Shown here piece after piece: positions 31,459-39,521 of a DNA stretch of 39,521 nucleotides. The position numbers were made by a program, and so were the translations under genes. The DNA comes from Reclinomonas americana ATCC 50394 (lineage: Eukaryota > Jakobida > Jakobea > Jakobida): assembly GCA_048213135.1 (NCBI GenBank), contig PS015054.1:487727-527247 (forward strand). The letters are read 5' to 3'. Position 1 is the first letter of the stretch. Each line of letters starts with the position of its first letter. The notes beneath the pieces are model-generated. The model was not told where the DNA came from and searched no databases. It was given only the letters and a program-made list of their open reading frames with translations.

Positions 31459-34400
31459 ATGTCGATGCGACGCACACTAGTCGCACCAACCACTGAGCGC
31501 GGTAAGTCGCACACACACGCACGCACACAACACACAACGCGCACAGTAAAAAAGCTTGAATTTGAACTCACACAAGTATGTATTTCCCCGCGCCCTCTCT
31601 CATGCACTCTCCATCTCTCACACTACTCTCTTATGCTCACTCGTACACGCACACACACCACTCTCATTCTCTTGCTCTCACATGCACTCATCTCTGCATC
31701 ACATGCAGCGGAGCTCTCACTCTTTGCACACTCTCTTTGTACGCAAGCTCTTTGCACACACACACACACACACGCATTGCACACTCAATGCCGGGCTCTT
31801 GCATTCTCAATTCCTTACTCACGTCTCTCTCACTCTCTCTTCCCTCTCTTCTCTCTGTTACAGGCCGCTCGCGCACTCCATCACCCAACCGCAGTCGCAG
31901 CAACTCTCTTGCCTCACCCGAGACACTCCCACTGGGAGGCGCTCTGCGCTCTTCTGCTGCAGCACCCTCAGCCGCCGGTGCTGCCGCCGCTGCTGGCTCC
32001 CCGGCCGGCTCAAGTGGCAGTGCAACACTGAAGCAGTCGAGTCCAGTGGGCGCTGTGCTGGCCTCCTCGCAGCATGTGCGACGTGGCTCGGCGCCTACGA
32101 CGATTGGGTCGCCGTCGTCGCCTGTGGTGAGTGCCATTGCTCTGCTTGTGCTGCTTGGAACTTGCGCTCGTCTTGCTGTCAGGCGCGCGCTCCTCCCTTT
32201 ACTCATACGCGTGCTGGGTTCATCTTTCAATCTTGTCTGTACATTTCGCGGAACATGTTCTTCTTGCTTGTCTGGCGCGCTTTCCGCTCTCTCACACTTC
32301 CTGCGCCACCCCTCCTTCTCATCCTCCTGCTCTTGCGCGCTCATACGCGTGTGTGCCTTGCTTCCAATCTTGTTTGTGCATTTCGCGGAACACGTACAAC
32401 TTGCTTGTCTGTCGCTCTTCCTCTCTTCTCTTCCTCCGCGCGCCTCCTCTCCATGCGTATCCACATGCTCGTTGTTCAAGTCGTGCTCTCAATACCGTTT
32501 GTGCATTTCGCGGAACATTCTTGAGTGGCACCTCATTCACTCATTTTGTCGTCATTTGTTTGAGCACTCCCCACCACACACACCCTCCTCTCTCTCTCTC
32601 CCCACTCGCTTTCATCTTCCGATGCTCGCTTGCTCGCTGGGGCGCCTCTCGCTTTCTCGGGATTCGATAAACATACTTGTGCGTGGTTTCGGGGATTCTT
32701 TGATTCTCGCTCCGTCTCACTTTCTTCCGCTCGCTTTCATTGCTCACCGCCTCCTCTCCCACACACAGTCCGCCGGCGGCAGCAGCAGCTCGTTTGCCGG
32801 TCCGCGTGACGAAAAGGACTTGGTGTTCCCCGAAACACCCATGTCGACGGCAATGGAGATTCTCGGCGATCGGCAGCAATGGGCGGTGGCCGACACGCAA
32901 GCCATGGTCCAGGTGCTGACCGAGGCCGAAATTCGCACAGTGGCCGACTTGAAGAAGGCCAAGCCCATGCTGGGCATCTTTGGGTTGCAAAAGCCGGTGG
33001 TCGACGCCATTGGAGAGTACTTGGACACGTGCATGCGTGGTTTGTTTTGTTCTTTCACACACACACACACACAAAGTGGAGAGCGTCCTCATTTCTTCTT
33101 CTTGTTGTTCTTGGTCCAGATGCCCCGCCAATGAGTGCGGCGGAGGTCATTGCGCAAGTGCTGGAGCGTGGCTACGGCACGCAGTCGGAGGCGGGCGGTT
33201 TTGTGGAGCTGGATCCGGCACACATTGTGAAGAAGCGGCCAGTGGGCTCGGGCACATTTGGTGATGTGTACGAGGGTCGAATCGGTGAGATTCCGGCGCG
33301 AGTGGCCGTGAAGGAGATCAAGCAGGTCGGCACCGATCACACAGTGTTGCTGCGGGAATTGCGAGCCATGTCAAAAGGTGAGCGTAGACGGGAAGGGAGG
33401 AGGGGCACTGAGATGGAGGGTGCGCTCACGCCTCTGGTCAGTGTGTTCTCAAGAAAGAGACGCTTGTGTGGTGCGGGCTCTCTTTCTTATATGTCGCGTC
33501 TTGAATCTCGTGCGTGCCCTCTTTCTTGTGCGACACGTGCGGAGCGCGTCGTGTCTTGTGAGCGCTCGACTCCTCTCTTTCTTTCTTGTGTGAATGGTGT
33601 GTCTTTGAGTCTCGTGTATGCGCTCATCGCTGCCATGCCCTCTTTATTGTGACCGAAAGTCTTGTGCCTCGTGCGTGCTCTCGTCGCTGTTCTTCCCTCT
33701 TCCTTGTGCGACCTGCAAGGAGTGCGTCGTGTGTTGTGTCTCGTGTGTGCACTCGTGCCCTGTTCGTGTGGCCTGCGTTGAGTTCTCAAGTCTTGCGTCT
33801 CGTGTGTTCACTCTATTCCTTTTTCTTGCGTGACATGTGTCGTGTCTTGCACCTTGTGTGTGCGCTCACTCCTCTTCTGTCTTTTTTGTGCCACCTCACG
33901 TGTGTTAATTCATTCTCTAATCTGCCTTTATCGTGGTATCCTGTCAACATCTGGGTGTGTTTGCAGCTGACATTGTTATTACCCTCTCCCTCCTTTCCCG
34001 CAGTGCCCATCGAGGGAGTCGTGGGCCTAATTGGCGCATGTACGAACACGGGCGGCGATGCCACCAGCCCCTACTACATTATTACTGAATTCATGGAGTT
34101 GCGTTTCGACGACAAAAGTCCACCGCAACCTTTCCCCACTCCCGCATCTCACCCTTTTTTTGTCCCCCCTCCCTCTCCTCCTTCCGCTTACAGTGGCGGA
34201 TCACTGGGCGACTGGGTACACAAGGGCAAGGGCTTGCAAGCGTCGCCCTTTCAAAAACTCGTCATTTGCTGCTCGATTGCCCACAATATGGGCGATTTGC
34301 ACGCGAATGGCATCTGCCACCGAGACTTGAAGACGGAGAACATTTTGATGGACGCCTCGTATGCTCACCCGAAGGTGGCCGATTTTGGCATCTCGCGCGT

Positions 34401-34935
34401 GAATCGTGACTCGGACCGCGTGGAGACCATGCACACCACCACCGGCACCCTCGCCTACATGGCTCCCGAGGTGAGCTCCATGCGCGTTGTCTGTTTCAGT
34501 GCGTGTATGTGCTAACACACGTGTGCGCGCGACAGGTGTTGAAGGGCGAACCATATGACGAAAAATGCGACTGCTACTCGTTTGGCGTGATGATGAACGA
34601 GGTGCGTGACATGAGGTCGACGGTCTGCTTGTGCTTTTGTTTCTCACTCGTCGTGCCTGCAGATCATGTCGAATCAAGTGCCATTCTCAGACGTGAAGAA
34701 CCAGTACGCAATCATGCATCGTGTGGCCGGCCTCAATCAGCGACCAGTGCTGTGCACGCCCGACAAGTGCCCACCGCCAGTACTGGAGCTGATTCAGCGC
34801 TGCTGGGACGGCAACTCGCGCAAGAACAAGCGACCATCGTTTGCGCAAATTGCGGCTGCGCTTGACGAGTTGGTCGGCCTCGGCGAGGCCACTATCAATG
34901 GCGCCTGTGCCGGACGAGGTTCATCCTCCCGCTAG
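31459..34935 (+). CDS. TKL-type protein kinase with a Ser/Pro-rich N-terminus
   Basis: Exons: 31459-31501, 31864-32126, 32769-33039, 33120-33377, 34004-34097, 34194-34470, 34536-34601, 34663-34935; 1545 nt, 514 aa, phases consistent. Residues 1-110 are Ser/Arg/Pro/Ala-rich (RSRTPSPNRSRSNS). Residues about 120-190 form a helical segment (VLTEAEIRTVADLKKAKPM, GLQKPVVDAIGEYL) that could be a small interaction domain. Kinase domain: GSGTFGDVYEG near 235, VAVKEIK, EFMDGGSLGDWVHKG, HRDLKTEN near 352, DFG, GTLAYMAPE, DCYSFGVMMNEIMSNQVPF, then RCWDGNSRKNKRPSF, a tyrosine-kinase-like C-lobe typical of TKL kinases. All catalytic residues are present, so it should be active. The substrate is unknown. 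Two introns above 600 bp carry tandem arrays. Confidence 0.95.
32127..32768 (+). repeat. Kinase intron 2 with a three-copy array around a conserved 14-nt core
   Basis: The 642-bp intron contains CATTTCGCGGAACA three times, exactly, at 32242-32255, 32379-32392 and 32504-32517, spaced 137 and 125 bp. Flanking sequence (TCATACGCGT, CAATCTTGT) is also partly repeated. Confidence 0.85.
33378..34003 (+). repeat. Kinase intron 4 with about seven degenerate ~60-bp units
   Basis: The 626-bp intron repeats the pattern CGTGTCTTGxxxCTCGTGTGTGC then CTCTTTCTTGTGCGAC. Units start near 33498, 33546, 33598, 33658, 33722, 33783 and 33838. Confidence 0.8.
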
Positions 34936-35251
34936 ACCTGGAAGCTACTGTGTGTGCGAATATGTATGTGTGTGTGTGTGTGCGTGCTGTTTGATGAGTA
35001 GTCTTGTGTGCTTGCCCGTCTTCGTTGTTGTCTCCTCGTGACTCGGTTGTATGAGAGCCCGAGCGAGATGCAATGGGTGGCACGACCACAGGCTGAGTGT
35101 GCGTAGTCTGGTCGTCTGACAGCTAGGAAGAGAGGGAAAGGCAAAAAGAAAAGAGAGCAGAGAATATGTGTGTGTGTGTGAGTGAGAGAGAAAAAGAAAA
35201 GTGTATTTTGTGACGCGGCATTGGCATTTTTCATTCCATTTCTTTGTTTTA
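34936..35251. other. Convergent 3' intergenic region
   Basis: 316 bp between the kinase stop (plus) and the prenylcysteine oxidase stop (minus). It holds two short (GT)n runs near 34964 and 35167. No gene seen. Confidence 0.6.
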
Positions 35252-37078
35252 TCACAACTCGTCGCGCTCGTTGCTGCGCAGCACTTGCAGCCGTTGTCGC
35301 AGAAGACTGGTCCAGTCGGCTGGCTCCTCGCCGCACCCCATGACGCTGACTTCGTCGCGACACAGGAGGCGCACAGTGTTGCGCGCACCCACTGCCTCCG
35401 ACTCCATGGCCGACATCTGTCGCGCGTCGTTGTGTGAGAGGTGAAGGCGCGAAAAGCAAACGCAAACGGAAGAACGCACCGTGAATTCCATGCCGTTGAT
35501 GTAGTACAGCTTGGGCGCCAAGCGGAACGGCGCCAGCTGCTCCACCTCCTGTTCCGAGTACGGCGGGAGCACGGGATATGGATTCCACGCTCGCGTCGAC
35601 GCCACCTCCCATCCGTCGACAAACCACGCCGACAGTGAGGCATTGTCCAGCGCCTGGTGCGAGAACAGCTTGTACACACCGTCGGCGACCAGCGAGAGCG
35701 AGAGGAAGCCCGAATTGGAGCCGTCTGCGGTCAGCACGTGGTCCGGCATCTCCTCCAACGACGAGAGGCCAAAGAACGAGGCACGCGCATTGCCGCGCAC
35801 CAACGTCACATGCAGCTGTGGGGTCATTCAGGAAGGCGAAGGCGACATGAGTTGCAGCGGGGGAGATACTGTACATACCTCGACAAATCGTCGTGCCGGC
35901 GGCAAATGTGGTGCCACATCGCTGAGGTCGAGACCGTGCATGTGCTCGAGCGGAGCGGCAAGAATCACCGCGTCGAATGGCTTCATCGACTCGCCCGACG
36001 CGGTGACCACACGCAGGCGGTTGCCGTCGCGCTCCACCGCCGTCACCGCACTGTCGAGGTGCACGGTGGCACCCGAGGCGCGAGCCAGCTCCTCAATGAA
36101 CTGCGCATTGCCGCCTGCACGAGCAACATACATGCGTGAGGAATGGCGTGTGAAGACGAGTGGTGGCACTGTGCGCGCTGTGCACGCACCGACCACCGAG
36201 CGCAGGTCGTTGCCCGAGGCCACCACCGACACCATGCCAACCAGGGCATGAATGGCGGCCGCGTCCTGCCCGTAGTTGCACCGCGTGGCCGCAGCCACCA
36301 GCTCATCGGCCAGCTGCGGCGTCGTGTGCAACGTGTTGAGCAGGTAGTCACGCGCTGACTCGTACATTAGCGGCTTCTCCAGCTGCAGCGCGCGCATCAT
36401 CTCCACCGCCGACTCAAAGGTCGCCTCGCGCTCCGGCAGGTCGTACACCTTGCAGAAGCGCTGCAGCATCTCCTTCGAGGCCTCATTCATGCGATACAGA
36501 GACAGCGGGCCGTATCTTGCAGCACGCAACGAGTCGTGATGATCAGTTGTCTCGCAGGGGAGGCGGAAAAACAGCTGCAGATTCTCTCCTCACCGCCACA
36601 TGAGAGACAAGGTCGTGCGCAACGAGGCCCACCAGCTGTCCGGATTCTTGGTCTCCACCTGCCGCCACCTCCACTCCTGTCCGTCCCAAATCCCAAACGA
36701 CTCGTCCCGATCCGCAAATCCCTGACGCGTCGACAAGCCCATGGCGTCGACCCAATCGCGCACAAATCGGTTCTCCACGTGATACACACTCGCACCGAGC
36801 TCCACAGTCATGAACTGCGCCTCTCCACTCTCCTTCTTCTCATCAGTGAGGCTCAGGCGGCGCAGGTGGATGGCCTCGACGCGGCCTCCCAGGCGTCCGC
36901 TGGCCTCGAATAGGTGAATGTCGTGATGATCCGAGGAGGAGGAGGAGGAGCGAGAGGCGAGGAAGTAGGCGGCAGAGGTGCCGCCTACACCACCGCCGAT
37001 GATGGCGATGCGTGCGGCGTGCGCGGTGCAGCAGGCGAGGCAGAGGAGGAGGAGGAGGGCGAGGAGGAATGTGCGCAT
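35252..37078 (-). CDS. PCYOX1: Prenylcysteine oxidase with signal peptide and C-terminal RDEL
   Basis: FAD thioether oxidase that releases free cysteine and a prenyl aldehyde from prenylcysteine produced by turnover of prenylated proteins. Exons: 37078-36594, 36515-36190, 36114-35879, 35815-35480, 35416-35252; 1548 nt, 515 aa. The start MRTFLLALLLLLCLACC is a signal peptide; an in-frame ATG 10 codons upstream is less likely. ARIAIIGGGVGGTSAAYFL is the FAD Rossmann fold and LFEASGRLGGR the second dinucleotide element. SLMWRYGPLSLYR, RCNYGQDAAAIHALVG, GGNAQFIEEL and KLYYINGMEF follow in the order seen in animal PCYOX1. The protein ends NERDEL. RDEL is a KDEL-type ER retrieval signal, whereas the mammalian enzyme is lysosomal. 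Divergent from SF3B3. Confidence 0.95.
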
Positions 37079-37599
37079 GATCGGCGGGAGGAGAAGAGAA
37101 TCGAACATGTGTCCTGCATCGTAGAAAGCTCTGGTATGGAGCCTGTGTGATGAGAGCCACGAGGTGGTACACAGCCGCCATTAGTTCTGATCCACTGCGG
37201 GAATGCACGGGCAGCTGCGCGAATAAGAAGAAGATCCATTGCGATTCGATCGCGACGTATCAACGTTGTTATTACAAGCGGATCGGCTCAGCGCAAAGCT
37301 TCTGCTGCACTAGAGTTGTCGGCGTACACGAGTGCCACTGCTATGCCGACAAGACAACGGTGCAATCCTGCGCATGCATGCCGTCGATATCAACGTCGAT
37401 CGCGAGCTCGAGCTCGAGATCGAAGTCGCTGCAGGCATCTGTCTCTCAGTGGCCTTTGCGTCGCCCCGGGTGCTCTTGAAGAGTAGTCACTGGAGAGGTT
37501 GGAGAACTGAAGAACGAAGCCATTCTGTCGCCATCCACGCAGGACGACGTCGCCATTCGTGACAACTTTCAATCAGCAAAGGGTGTGAGACAGCGCACA
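37079..37599. promoter_or_regulatory. Shared divergent 5' region (prenylcysteine oxidase / SF3B3)
   Basis: 521 bp between divergent ATGs. The palindrome GAGCTCGAGCTC lies near 37409 beside a GATATC. A bidirectional promoter is inferred from orientation; no TATA box is evident. Confidence 0.4.

Positions 37600-39521
<1,922 letters not shown>

Noticed and set aside
31556-33134. Very long plus-strand frames (322 and 518 aa) over the start of the kinase
   Set aside because: They read through introns and only partly coincide with true exons. The spliced model gives consistent phases and a complete kinase.
33586-34515. A 309-aa plus-strand frame rich in Cys/Ser/Leu
   Set aside because: Most of it is the repetitive kinase intron 4. 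Only the end overlaps a genuine kinase exon.

Overview
This is eukaryotic nuclear DNA from a compact, intron-rich, fairly GC-rich genome, probably a free-living protist. I could model about 90 GT-AG introns, most of them 58-85 bp. Intergenic gaps are about 0.2-0.9 kb, and protein low complexity (polyQ, polyP, polyA, acidic runs) and CA/CT microsatellites are common. The gene set (topoisomerase I, a Brahma-type remodeller, PARP, TKL-type kinase, GnT-I-type glycosyltransferase, prenylcysteine oxidase, SF3B3) suits an amoebozoan, apusozoan or unicellular holozoan, but the sequence alone does not settle the lineage. Three assembly gaps (2357-3069, 5026-5831, 6509-6823) interrupt the first two genes.

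Layout: TOP1 (minus, cut by the left edge) and a Q/P-rich putative nuclear regulator (plus) diverge from a 0.4 kb promoter that holds a perfect CRE palindrome. Five minus-strand genes follow: a 23-exon SMARCA2/4-type remodeller (7420-13095), a single-exon prenylatable vWA protein (13403-14626), a large coiled-coil/low-complexity protein (14807-20669), a small helical protein (21065-22754) and a membrane-anchored acylphosphatase (22747-23379). Then come three plus-strand genes: a PARP-domain protein (23798-26938), a GT13 glycosyltransferase with a Cys-rich tail (27161-30600) and a TKL-type kinase (31459-34935). Last are a prenylcysteine oxidase (minus, 35252-37078) and the 5' part of SF3B3 (plus, 37600 to the right edge), another divergent pair.

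The genes do not form a pathway. They are mostly housekeeping: DNA topology and chromatin (TOP1, SMARCA), splicing (SF3B3), secretory-pathway enzymes (GT13, prenylcysteine oxidase) and signalling (kinase, PARP). Joined exons gave open frames of whole codons for the remodeller (1328 aa), PARP (735 or 746 aa), kinase (514 aa), prenylcysteine oxidase (515 aa) and acylphosphatase (161 aa), which strongly supports those models.

The most unusual features are: (1) introns about ten times longer than the norm, each carrying its own degenerate tandem array; (2) a run of tiny symmetric phase-1 exons that re-encode an HSRSxSLVP-like motif; (3) a GT13 enzyme joined to a Cys-rich module like the C-terminus of MGAT5; (4) an ER-retrieval RDEL end on prenylcysteine oxidase; (5) splice donors dominated by GTNCG.
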